DNA from: Onchocerca volvulus
Lineage: Eukaryota > Nematoda > Chromadorea > Rhabditida > Onchocercidae
Reading direction: 5' to 3'
DNA length: 64,000 bases
Assembly: GCA_000499405.2 (NCBI GenBank)
Contig: HG738140.1
Location: forward strand, 2,189,024-2,253,023
Position 1 is the first letter of the stretch. Every line of letters starts with the position of its first letter. Made by a program: the position numbers and the translations under genes. The notes below the pieces were generated by a model. That model did not search any database. It was not told where the DNA came from and saw only the letters and a list, made by a program, of their open reading frames with translations. Positions 1 through 11,994 of the stretch are shown here, piece by piece.

Positions 1-150
1 TTTCTTTTGATGTATGTACCGATTAAAATTAAAATCATTGCTTGTCTGATCTACGAATCGTAACGTACAATGCTTTTTTTCTTACAATTATAAATAAGTT
101 CAACATAAGCAAGCATCTTCAAGTAAAACAATTCTTAATTTTATTTTTAG

Positions 151-454
151 GTTGCACAGTTAGTGCTCTATTGCGTTTTACATTCGTTCCCTCCCGAAGC
201 ATTATTAAAAGTGCCCAATTTTGCTTCAGTAATAGAAGCATATATTCCATATACAATCAGGTATGTTATGCGATTTTAGTCCAATTTCTTTTTCATAAAA
301 ACTTTGGAAGATTTAAATTATAAATAATTTTAGTTTCACTTTAAAAAGATTAATAGGGAAATTTTGCAGACACTTCGATCGATTGTCAAGAGCCCGACAA
401 AATGCTGCATTTTTGAATTATACTTTGGCGCAAATGTCACTTTCGAATTTGTAA
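151..454 (+). CDS. 3' end of an unidentified upstream gene (partial)
   Basis: Two terminal exons are visible: 151-260, after the acceptor ttatttttag and ending at the donor cag|gtatgt, and 370-454, after attttgcag and ending in TAA at 452-454. The phases join exactly (110 nt leaves two bases, the next exon supplies one). The joined C-terminus is about 64 residues and starts VAQLVLYCVLHSFPP; it is mildly hydrophobic, then Arg/Ala/Leu rich, and ends in LAQMSLSNL. Positions 1-150 look like intron, so the gene extends left out of the window. A poly(A) signal aataaa lies near 624. I do not recognise the family. The open frame with consistent splice signals makes coding likely, and pno-1 follows on the same strand. 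Confidence 0.6.
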
Positions 455-823
455 ATGATTTTTGTTACATTCTCGATAATGGTAATAGAGTTTAATTGTT
501 GAAAATGCTTTTATTGTTTATTTTCATTACATTGATTCATTTGAACTTTTCATGTTACATTCATTAATTGTATATTGTTATTGTTGTTGATTTGTTAAAA
601 GAATTGAACCGGTGTTCATATTCAATAAAATTTCATTGCATATATTATTATTTGGCATTATTATGTGTCATTTGATACATTTATTACTATACTTTTATTA
701 ATTTCATTTGCATCATTTTCAAGACAATTTTTTGAAAAAGCATTAATAAATCATTCATCAGTGATTATAAAAGAATATAAGCTAAATGTGAAGTTTGAAG
801 TTTCAAAATAAACTTCTATTGTT

Positions 824-840
824 TGTGTTTCAAGCTGGTT
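824..840 (+). promoter_or_regulatory. Probable spliced-leader trans-splice acceptor of pno-1
   Basis: The sequence tgtgtttcaag ends at 834, followed by CTGGTT and the ATG at 841. No coding exon lies between the stop of the upstream gene (454) and this site, so a spliced leader is the simplest donor. This is inference from sequence only. Confidence 0.45.
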
Positions 841-3800
841 ATGGAGGAAACGGAAGCTGATTTGCCGATAGAGGCAATCGGAGATGATGAAATGCCGGAC
901 TTGGTAGAAACAGTTCCTATACATTTTGCTACCTTACCTTCCCAGATGCAAAATGAAGATATCAATCCATCGACGGAAAAGGAATTTAGCGTGGTGAGTT
1001 TGCTTTATTGATGAATTTGAAATATTGCTATCAAGATTTATAATATGGTCCATGTATTTCTAAGTTCAATAAGGTTTTTGGATGGAATATTATGAAGTTT
1101 TCTTGAGAAAATTCTTTAGACTTGAATTATTCAATTGAAATAATTGATATAAACTATATAGGTATTGCAATAATTGTTCCATTTATTGATATGTTGCATG
1201 GTGTATAATCGTGCATTTTGTTTTCTGACAGGTTTCCCCTCTATAGATCCAACCAGTATTGTTCGAAAATAGTCAGCGAATATGTATCTCGAAACATGCC
1301 CTTTGCTTTGTTTTTTTAAGCAAGATTTTTATGACTTTAGTTTAATATTTATAAAGTAATCCCAAGAGATATTTAAATGGAGATATATTATTAAAAGCAT
1401 TAATTTAGAAAAATAGAAGACAAGAGAAATTCAATGCAAAATACATTATTAGAAAAATATATCAAAAGAAGTTAATTGGAATATTTTCTTTTATCTTTCT
1501 TGTGGTGTATTAGAAATTTAAAAATTCCAACAATTATTAACATTCTAAATAAGAGCAACATGATGACACAATATGTCAAAAGAACGAAAAGGATGGTCCC
1601 CACTGCACACTGTTTAAGATTGAGCACCCACTTTTGAAATGTTCATTTTTTCATTTTTTACCAAAGTGCACTTTCCGCAACACAGAACAAAGTGTTATGG
1701 TGATACACGCAACTGTTGCGTTTTATCGCCAACAGTCGCATAAAAATGCATTGGTTAAATTTTATTGCTTCTGGTATATTTTTGCAATTGATTTAAAAAA
1801 AAAAAAAAAAACAGAACATAGGGAAGGAAGACCTACCGCATTGAAACATTAGACACAAATTTTAATGGCATTCATATATAATATTCTTTCTTTCATTTTC
1901 TTTCTCTTCCTCTCTTTCGTTCAATATAAGCGGATAAATAACAAAAATGCTATTAAAGAATTTTTTTTTTTTCTAGTCAAACAGTCGGTAGCTTTTGATT
2001 ATGTTCTTTATTTAATATCTATATGTAATATGTCTATGTATATATGTTGTATTTTATAGCAAAAAAAAAAAAAAAAAAGGTGAGACCTATTGTGATTGAA
2101 GACCGCACGCAACGACTTAATAATATTTGCAATAAATTAGGATTGCTTTAAAGAGAGAAGAGAGACGAGATCAAAGAGGTGAAAAAGTGAGGTGGATAGA
2201 AATTAATTTCAACTTTTTGCTATTGACTGATTGCAATAAATTTCATTCCGTCTGGTTGACTAATAATTTTTTGTCAATTCATTTTTCTACTCCTTAATTT
2301 ACATATGGAAATGATCAGATGTGAATGAGTGATATCTTCTCATCAAATTATTACCTGCTTAGGTATTCCTTTATCCTACCACTAGTATATTCTTCCTTTT
2401 AATCAGCTCATTGATTGATAATTAGTATCTTTTTTCGAACAAGTCAATTTTTTCAAGTTAAGAGATCTGCTTTCAGATAGCCGACAATGTTTGATTTGTG
2501 AAATCCCTTCTATTCTTCTTTTCCCTATTAGGAGTGCTAAGAAATTTTCCATTGTTTTATGCAAGAAAATTACATTGATTTCCAACAATTACTACTTGAC
2601 AACGCTAATTTCTACATAAATAATTCGATGGGATAATAACTAATTAGGCAATGGATTATGCATATGAGAAATAGGAAAACCAGTTTCAATTAAAAAATTA
2701 TTATGCAATCGTGACTGTCCTATCATTTTATTCCAATTTAATTTCATTGAATATATCGATTAGATAATAGAACGATTATTAGTATTTTGTCGAGAGTTAG
2801 TTTTATTTGCAAAGTTACATCCAGAATTTCTACAAACCGAGTAGATTTCATGACTATTTCTTTCATTGTTCCTGTTTAGGTGCAAAGAAGGAAAAGAAAT
2901 CGTGAGGATGTTGCAATGGTATCAGAAGAACCTGAAATTAATGTTGCAGAACAAACACATCACAAAAAACATAAGAGGATAACAAATGCTGAAGTACGTA
3001 AAGTTCCAGTACCACCACATCGTTACTCGCCACTAAAAGAACATTGGACAAAAATTGTTTTACCAGTCGTGAAGCAGTTACATTTGCAAATAAGGTATCT
3101 TCATATCTTTGTTAATAATTCTTTTGCTTAATTTCAAATTACATTAAATGAATGTTTTTTAAAAGCCACTTATTTTATATTCTAGGCAAAAATAGAAGCT
3201 GCTTATTTTATATTCCATTATTTTGCTGATTGTAATTAATCATAACAACTTTCCCATATCTGTTATTTACATGACAAGCATATTGCATTAAAAATTCCTG
3301 CATTCTTTGCTCTTTTAACACAATTTCTTTTGTTTTTTGAAGTTTTCGTTTTAATCTAGTTTGCAACATGAATATAGGAATTGGAATTTAAATCGGAATG
3401 TAATTTTGTTTGAATACATTCATCATTTTAATTAGAATTGATCGATTGACGGAAAAATGCAAAATTTTTTTTATAGATTCAATTTGAAATCGCGAAATGT
3501 GGAAATACGTACATCAGAAGAAACTGATGATCTTACACATTTGCAAAAGGTTCGCTGCTTTTACTTAAAAAATATGTTATGTTGAAAAGTTGCTTCTTTT
3601 TTTTCCGAAAGATAAAAATTCCATGTATTTATATTTTATTTATTCATATTTTTAGGCTGAGGATTTCGTCCGTGCTTTCGTTTTGGGTTTCGATGTTGAT
3701 GATGCGCTTGCACTAATTAGGCTGGATCATTTATTCCTGGAAAGTTTCGAAATTAATGATGTTAAGCCATTGAAGGGAGAACATTTATCACGCGCTATCG

Positions 3801-4414
3801 GACGAATTGCTGGAAAAGATGGGCGAACAAAATTTACCATTGAAAACATAACTAAGGTTATAATGATTTTAATAAGATGTATAAGTAGTAATAAATTATT
3901 GCAATAATTTAAATAGTGATTTGAATGTCTGAACAGAAGTTCGCTAATTTAGTTTCATCATTATTTTTAATTCATTTTTCATATAGCTTTGTTTCTATTT
4001 GTAATTTAAGTTAAATAATATTGCAGACTCGTATTGTACTTGCCAACAGCAAAATTCATCTGCTTGGTGCTTACCAAAATATTCGGATAGCCAGGAATGC
4101 AATCTCTTCTTTGATTATGGGTATTTCCTTTTCTTTTTTTTTTTTTCGAAACGTTTACGTTCTGATGATATTGTAAAATATTTGAAATGCTAAACCTCTG
4201 TATTTATTTTGATTATGTATAGCAGCTGATAAATGTTCAACAAAGGAATTCCTTTAAATCAAGAACTGTCAAGAAGAGATTTTTTCGAAAAATTTTCTTA
4301 ATCTGCAAAATTTTAAATAAATACTTTACGATAAATTATTTTTTAGGTAGTCCACCATCAAAAGTATACGGTAATTTACGAAATCTTGCAAGTCGAGCTA
4401 GCGAACGATTGTGA
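841..4414 (+). CDS. pno-1: PNO1/Dim2 ribosome-biogenesis RNA-binding protein
   Basis: Six exons: 841-993, 2880-3094, 3477-3549, 3656-3856, 4027-4120 and 4347-4414, together 804 nt and 267 residues; human PNO1 is about 252. PNO1 is a KH-domain factor of the 90S/pre-40S particle that works with the endonuclease NOB1 at the 3' end of 18S rRNA in nucleolus and cytoplasm (known for the family). Seen here: an acidic N-terminus (1-51), a basic stretch in exon 2, the family motif [20 protein letters not shown], the core [20 protein letters not shown], and a KH-type GKDG loop at residues 200-203 within [20 protein letters not shown]. The C-terminal [18 protein letters not shown] is highly typical. The ATG at 841 lies seven bases after the acceptor tgtttcaag, which suits a trans-spliced leader. 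Intron 1 (1.9 kb) holds only A/T tracts and no other gene. Confidence 0.93.
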
Positions 4415-5148
4415 TTTCTGTATCATTGTTGTTTTGATATCTTTCGATTTGTCGTAATGAAAGTTTATTGAACTGGATTGATTAAAAAAGTTAAGAAACT
4501 GAATTTCTGAATTCTGAAATGGTGAACAGGGAATGACATCATCAACAAAGAATCAGTAACGAACAAAATGATTAATATATTATAAATACTAGAACGAACA
4601 CATCAGACGAAAAAAAAGTATGAAGTACCTTTACCAATTTTATATTTATACACTTATAATCTCAAGCGAGATGCCCAGATGCTTTTTTTTTTTTTTTTTT
4701 TTTTTTTTTAAGGATAAATGAATTCAGGAAATCAGATTTTTAAAATCTTACTAATTGACATGAAAAGCATTTAGGGCAACTTGCTTTTGTTCATTGGCCT
4801 GAAATGAGGCCAGTTTAACCCGATTTTTTTGCGAAAGCAATTCAGTAGAAGGAGAGATAGACTTGGTAGATTTTTTAGGTGATAGGAAATTTGTTATAAA
4901 TTTTAATTTTAAATAAAAGAAGTTTTATTGCCTATTCTTCTTCATGGTGAAAAGAAATCACAAATAAAACGAGAAAACCAATAAATATTGATGAAAAAGA
5001 TACAATAATGAGGAAAAATTTATCGTTCATGTTTATGTATATGTATATTTTATATATATATAGTATAGAATACACATTAATACTCATTTTTATATTAATA
5101 ATTTTTAAAATTTAAATTCAATAATAGAGACAACACGAAGTTTTCTTT
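4415..5148. other. Tail-to-tail intergenic spacer between pno-1 and mab-3
   Basis: The spacer of 734 bases separates two convergent genes. It has a 26-base poly-T tract near 4683-4709 (a poly-A/T run that could serve either 3' end), aataaa-like signals near 4912 and 4965, and a tatatata tract near 5050. I see no open frame of interest. Confidence 0.6.
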
Positions 5149-8100
5149 TTATAATGCTGACAGAAACGGTAATGTTGGTGCGTACGGTAACATGGGAGTA
5201 AATTGGAACGGTAGCGGATTCATCATATGATGATAGTTTAGTGACATAAAACGTAAATCAATATTATCCATTGGTGAAATAAACCTGAAAAATCCGGAAA
5301 TAGATAAGATTTAATGATATTGGATGATTTTATTTAAACGCTGCTGTAAAATAGTGCAAAAATAGATGATCTCCGTGAAATATTTTATAAATAGATTTTT
5401 TGATTTAAAAAAATATTGATTAGATTTAATCAGAAGATCGTTATCATTTCTGATACTTTCAAATAGATAAGCCAGATTAAGATGTGCTACAGCTAATTGA
5501 ATTAAAATTCAATTACACAATAGCTATGTATACCGTTTAAATGCTTTTTTAGTTGAAAAAAAAAAAAGATGACAAATTTGTTCAAATATCTAACGTTACA
5601 TTTTATTAGATGATGATAAATCATTCTTCCTTTTCTATGCTATCTTTTTGTGATAAAAAAAACTTTGATTTGTTGCAAGTTGAAAAATTTTTTGAACTTA
5701 CATTGGTGCTGTAGGTAAAATTGGAGTTGGTTGAAAAATTATCGGAACCGATGGTCTAGGTTCCATTATATGTGGTTTTGGTATTACTGGTAGAAGTGGT
5801 GGTACACGTACCGGTTCTTCTATTTTTGTATTATTCTTTAGTATTGTAAATTGCTCTGAAAAGAAATATCGATTAATTACAATATTAGTAAATATGAAAT
5901 ATATTAAATTCAAAATTTAAACATCAAATTGAATCCATATATGTTGAAAAGGTCTAATTGCAATATTTTAGATTTAATCTTTTCTTGTAATTGATTGATG
6001 ATAAATCAATAAAAAACCTTGTTCAATTTCTGAATTTGATTGTTCCATGATTGAACTGTTTGTAGCGACATTCGTTGTCGTCGCAAATGTAGCAGCGGCG
6101 TTAGCAGCATTAAGTTGAGCTTTTCGTTGTTTCTGTTGATCTCGACGTAGTTTTATTTGTCGAGCCATCAATGTTCGTCGATTTTCAACCAAACCGCACT
6201 AAAATTATTTCGGAATAATTTCCAATTTTCATCATTTTCTGGTTTAAAAAAATTTAAATCCCCATGTTAAACGATAAATAATAATTCTAAATTTAAAATA
6301 ATTTTAAAATATTTCCACATTTCAAATTTATATGTTAGATATGTAAATAATGATTTGGAATTTAAAATATACAGGGAAAAAAGCAAAAATTTGATAGGAA
6401 AATTGACAAAATTTTATTACTGTATCTTGTGATCAATAACATGGCATCCTACTAGAAATTTAAATTAAACTTTAAATCTTTTCCATATTACCAATTTCAA
6501 AAAAAAAAAAAAATTTTGAAATTTATTTTCATTTTCAATTTAAATTTATTAAAATGAAGAAGTTTAAAATCAATTTAATTAACGATTGAATTGGATAAGC
6601 TGTTTTAATCATCTTCATTGAAAATGAAACAAAAAAAAAATTCGTAATTCTTACGAATTTTCTCACTAATTTTTATTGCTTTTTTTTTTTCACTGATTGT
6701 TTTCAACCATTTTTTTTTTCATCAAGCAAATAATATAAGAAATGATCGAATTGGATGATAGAATTGATGAACGAACCAGATGACATCCACATTTCAAAAA
6801 TGGACATTGTGCTTTCTTGTGACCTCTCAATGGTTGTTTATTGCCATGTGCCGAGCATAATGCACATTTTGGATCGCGAATTTTTTTACCCGTTGTTGAA
6901 CGATTTGTTGTATGATTGGGATCTAATCGTCGCAAACTTAACATATTATTCAATCGTCGTCGCTCTTCTACCATACGACAATCGGCACATTCACAATTCG
7001 CATATCTTAAATGCGAATTTTTTTTTTTTTACTTTAAAAAAGAAATTACTTTTTCAAAAAAAAAAAAAAAATATTGCCATTTCATTAAAATCCAAGAATT
7101 TTTTTATGGCAAAGATATTATACAACGATGAGTGAAAACAATTCATGATCGAATTATAATAAAGAAGGATTATTTTATTTTATATATGATAATTAGAATG
7201 ATATGATATGATAAGATGTAGCATTAGGATAATGTGAATAGAGTGTATGATATTAGGAATGATGTGATATGATACAGTAACAAAGTGTGTGATATGGTGT
7301 GATATCAGGATGATGTGGATATTAAGTTGATATGATAAGGTATAGTATCAAGATGATATGAAAAAGTAATACGGTATTAGGCTGACATGATATGGTATAG
7401 TAACAAGATTTCTTCAGGATGATTTGATATGATATATCATCAAAATAATGTGATACGATATGATATCAGAATGATATGATATAGTATAGTAACAAGATTT
7501 TCTCAAAATGATATGATACGATATGCAATCAAGATAATATGATATGATATAATATTGGAATGATGTGATACGGTATGATATCAATGATGATATTAATAGT
7601 GATAAATGAAACTATGCGCAATAGTTTCTATAATGAAATAAAGCTATTTAAAATTTTCCCGCTTAAAAATAATTGTAATTTTTGGAAACTTTTTGAAAGT
7701 TAAATTTTGGAATGAAATTCATTCATGTCAAAAACAAAAAATACTGAAACATGAACAAAATTTTTACATTCATCAATATGTACGAATGATTTCATGATAA
7801 ATTTAGAGCAAAAAAAAAAAAAAAAAAAAAAAATCTTGGATGAAATGCAATGGATTAAATTATTTCGAAAGATTAGAAAAAAAAATTTTTTCGGCTTTTT
7901 TCAGTTTTATTCTTTTCATACTAATTTTTCTTTTGGGAAAACAAAAAAAGTTAAAAAAGTAAAAAAATAAGAAAATAAACGTTAAAAAAACGTGCTGGCA
8001 AAAAGGTTTATGGCCTTTTCGAGGATGTTCTTGAGCATGATTTAAGCATCGTTGACAAAAATATCGCTTTTGATCATCGTCATTTATTACGGGTTTTGGA

Positions 8101-8197
8101 CATGGCGTAAATGCGACAACATCAACTTCTTCCGGTGTGCTACATGACGAATAACAACCACCGGAACTACTATTTCGGCTACTTCCAGGTGAAATAC
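5149..8197 (-). CDS. mab-3: MAB-3-type transcription factor with two DM domains (5' exon missing)
   Basis: Five exons on the minus strand: 8197-7996, 7005-6777, 6198-6018, 5855-5702 and 5284-5149 (stop TAA 5151-5149); all phases close. The first DM domain runs from YFCQRCLNHAQEHPRKGHKP to CECADCRMVEERRRLNNML, the second from DPKCALCSAHGNKQPLRGHK through CPFLKCGCHLCGLVENRR, with the Cys/His zinc ligands of both intact. Two tandem DM domains followed by LMARQIKLRRDQQKQRK match C. elegans MAB-3, the doublesex-related regulator of male differentiation and vitellogenin repression. The tail is rich in Pro, Met and Leu. The first resolved exon begins in mid-codon and has no Met, so at least one 5' exon is missing; none was identified with confidence in the next 15 kb. 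The intron between the first two exons needs a GC donor (see findings). Confidence 0.9.
7150..7600. repeat. Degenerate GATATGATAT-type tandem repeat in a mab-3 intron
   Basis: About 450 bases of imperfect repeats built from gatatgatat, with longer blocks such as atatggtatagtaacaagat recurring near 7390 and 7485. It lies inside the 990-base intron that splits the first DM domain. It does not encode a sensible protein in any frame. Confidence 0.7.
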
Positions 8198-9215
8198 CTA
8201 AAAATTTAAGTGTTAAAAAAATGAAAAAGCAAATTTGAAAAAAAATTCTTTTTTTCAGTAAAATTTAAATAAAATGTATGGGAATGTTCCTGAAATTCAA
8301 GTTCAAATTTGATTTCCACTTTTTTTTTTTGATAAGTTGAAAAATTATTTAAAACTATCAAATTTTTAAATGTTAGCTTGAAATATTCATTTCAAATGTA
8401 AGAAAATATTGCTAAATCTGAATTGTTATATGATTTTGTGTTAATGAAAATTAATAAAATGTTTAATGGAACAAAAAAAAGAAAAAAAGAAAAAGGAAAT
8501 TCCAAATAGTCAGAAGGTAGTTAAATTTAAGCAAATCAATTTTCATTTCCATTTTAGATTTTACTTTTAATTTTTGAATTTAAAAAATAACAAAAAAAAA
8601 AATTATACCCTGTTTATTTTTTGCCATCAAAATTAGTCATGAAACAGGTCTTTTTTTCCAGTTTACAGGCAAAATGAAACAAGAGATGAAAAATAATCAG
8701 ATAGGTACCATCAAAATTGCTCCATCTATCGGCTTGGATGATATGTTATTAAATTTTATTTAAAAAAAAAAAAAAAAAAAAAAATTTCTTTTTCATTTTT
8801 TCTCGATAACTCAAACAATCGCTACAATTGAGATGCGTTTCATTTTTTAGTTTATTCAGCTATTTTTGTGATTAAAAAATTTCTTTTTCAATATTTTTCC
8901 ATTTACTGTTGAAAGAATTGGAAAAAAAGAATTCATTTCTATTTTTTTTTTTTTTTTTAATGAACAATTAAAAAATATAGCAATGATCGAAAAATTGTAT
9001 ATGTCATTTCTTTTATCAGTTATCAACAAAATTAATGGGAAAAATTTTTAGATTGTTTTAAATTTAATGAAAATTTTATCAAATATAAAACTTTTTCTAT
9101 ATCGAAAAAGTATTCCGTTGAAAAAAAAAAATAGCATAAAATATTCGTAAATTTCAAATATACTATAATATGACAATCGTATGAAATAAACCTTTTTTTT
9201 TTTCATTTTTGCTTA

Positions 9216-9232
9216 CCTCGAGAATCTCGAGG
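9216..9232. repeat. Perfect 17-base palindrome containing two CTCGAG boxes
   Basis: cctcgaga-a-tctcgagg is a perfect inverted repeat with a one-base centre, in a very A/T-rich setting. On the minus strand it is followed directly by gtaagc, a good splice donor, so it might also be the end of a small 5' exon of mab-3; no phase-compatible exon could be proved. Confidence 0.5.
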
Positions 9233-10427
9233 CCTTCCTTTTTTTTTTTTAGTAATTAAAACTGAATAAAGAGAAATAAAAGAAGAAAAAAATTGTTATT
9301 GGAAAAAAAGAAAAAAGTGAAATTTGTTGTGACAGGTGAAAATTAACTTTGTCTTAGACTAGCCAAATTATAAATTCTAACCACAAAATCCTTTTGATAT
9401 TTATGATTTCAACTTATGTTTAACTAGAAAAAGCAAAAATTCATCCAGCTATAGTATTCTTCGATGTGAAAATAATTTAAACATGAGCAAAAATTTTTTT
9501 TTAAAAAATCGTTAATAAAAAATTTTACTAATCTGGAAAAAAAAAGAAAAAAAAAAAGAAAAAACCTTACTGCACTTGCAGGTGAAATAGAAAACGATAA
9601 AACTTCCAATTAACTTTTTTTTTTTTCCTTTCCTAAATATTCACGATTAATTGATGTCAGAATAATGTGAAATATGAAAAACTTTATGTTTTCAATTTTA
9701 TGAAAAGCTAAGTTTTATTAAACTGAAAATCATTATTTTCTACTGAAATTTTATGAATTTTAAAAAGAAAGGCAAGTATATTTTTTAGGCAGAATATATT
9801 ATTTAAAATTGCCAGGCTTCTTAGGCTACTTTTTTTTTTAGAAATCATTATTGAAATAAATGGATGATAATAAAAACAAATTACTTGTAAAATTAAGTAT
9901 GTAATTTTACGGTAAGATGGAAAGATTTTATTTCACATTTTCCCTTGAGAAAGTTCATTTTTATTTTTTTATTTTTTTAAAATTTGCTTTGAAAATCTTT
10001 AAAACGCATAGTTTTGCAATTAGAATTTGAAAAAAATTAATCTAAACAAATAGCAGCAACGAGAATAATTAAATCCAAAAAATATTTCAAATTTTTATAA
10101 TAATTTTGCAAAAGGCTATATTTCTCATACTAAATTCAAAATATTGCTAAATGATTTATTAATTTCGAATTTTTTTTAAACCTAATTGTTTCATTCATTA
10201 TTTTTAACTTACATGCAAATATTATAACTTATGAAATTTAGAATAAAACTATTTATCATATCGGATTCAGAAAAATGTCAAGTAATATCGATTGATTCGA
10301 AATTTTGAAAGATTTATGCTAAATAATATCGATTGTAGTCCTGAATTTTGAAGGAATTATGATAAATAATATCAATACTGATTTTGAATTCTAAAGGAAT
10401 GATCAAGTAATAGATATTACTTAGCCT

Positions 10428-10467
10428 TCAGAATCAGAATCAGAATCAGAATCAGAATCAGAATCAT
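10428..10467. repeat. (TCAGAA)n microsatellite
   Basis: Six and a half direct copies of the hexamer tcagaa. Confidence 0.9.
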
Positions 10468-11680
10468 TAAAAGCTTCATTATTTATATTAAGAACAAATG
10501 ATATTATTATAACATATTCAAACTTAACTATTTCAGAGCAATGAAAACTTAATCTTAATTAATTTGTAAAACTAAGATTTGTATTGATGAATTAATAGTA
10601 GATGGAAAAATGTCAATCAAAAATATGTTAAAATACATCAATTAAAGTTTTATTATTAATTATAGCAAAAGATTTAAGAATAGCTAAGTTTGCTATGTTA
10701 ATTGTAAAAAATATTAATATTTTTATTCTTCTAAGGAAAGTTAATTTAAGAAATTTCAATAATTCAAAGAATTAAATTTCTCAATAATTTCTCATTAATT
10801 TATTTAACAAATTATCAAGTAGAAATTTATATACTAATAGAAGACAAAATATAAAGTAGCAAACTAAATTTGCATATTTTAAATTTTAATTTTTATTCAT
10901 TTGCTTGATAACATTGGAAAAAATTTATCAGTAAGAATTAAATCATCGCACATATATTTACATTAACTATTATAGCATAATTTTTATATTTAAAAATACG
11001 ATACACAAAATTCATGACAAAATTTGATTATTTATATAATTAAAAGGTCAAAATTCATTTAGGCCAAAATGATCGAATTCGTCATATCCAACAAATGATT
11101 CATACTTACTTTATGATAATTTGAATAGTTTAAAAAAAGAAATTCAGATTTTACAAAATTTTTTTGCAATTTCAATTTTGCCAACTAACTTTGATTATTT
11201 TCCTTTTCGTCCATGATTAGCTGATATTGATTTCGAGAATTTCGTTGGTAACAATTATTCGCCAATTGATACATTCAATATTTGTAAAATGAATGAGAAT
11301 AAATAATCGAAAATACTATTCGATGTAGCAATTATTCATTAAAATTCAGGAGAAGTAATATTATGAAGATTTTTTTTTTTTTTTGTGAAAATAATTGAAT
11401 TTTGAAAAAAAAAAAGGAAAAATGATTGAATTTCTGGTTGAGCTTTTTCCGGATTTAACCGTTTCTGGATTTGATAAGCTTTCTCCGGGAATGATAATAA
11501 TATCAGGGGTATATATCAGAATGCGGGAATGATGATGACAAAGAATGAAATGATTAAAGGAAAGCTATTGAGCTCCGCCTCAAAACAAAAATTGAAACTG
11601 GAACGACCACCCCCAAACGGTGTCTTTGAAGTTTTGCTTCGATGCAATTTTCTTGCTCTCTTACAGCAACTCAATCATTT

Positions 11681-11715
11681 ATGATAATAATAATAATGAT
11701 AAAATAGTGATAATG

Positions 11716-11779
<64 letters not shown>

Positions 11780-11816
11780 TAACGAAAACGAAGATGATGA
11801 TGATGATGATGAGTGA
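11681..11816. repeat. (ATA)n / (ATG)n trinucleotide microsatellite
   Basis: A tract of about 28 ata/taa units flanked by gat-type units. It creates Ile/Met and Leu/Ser homopolymer frames on the two strands that are not genes. Confidence 0.92.
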
Positions 11817-11934
11817 TGAAGATGAGAAATGCAACGTTGGAATTTATTGATCAGCACCGGATTTATATAATATCAATAACATGAATATTAGATAAACTAA
11901 AAGAAAAATATCAGGTCAAAGATTGAAATATGTT

Positions 11935-11994
11935 TCTATCTATTTATCTATCTATCTACCTATCAATCTATCTATCGATCTATCTATATAGATG
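11935..11994. repeat. (TATC)n tetranucleotide microsatellite
   Basis: Imperfect tatc/tacc/tcga repeats, about 14 units. Confidence 0.85.

Noticed and set aside
6755..7135. 126-residue plus-strand frame
   Set aside because: It is antisense to the mab-3 exon that carries parts of both DM domains, and its end is poly-Lys/Phe.
9424..9609. Minus-strand frame with VLSFSISPASA before a gtaagg donor, considered as the first mab-3 exon
   Set aside because: It starts at TTG rather than ATG, has an in-frame stop just upstream, and its phase-0 donor does not fit the mab-3 exon at 8197.
11620..11857. Open frames on both strands with Ile and Leu runs
   Set aside because: They are produced by the ATA/TAA trinucleotide tract.
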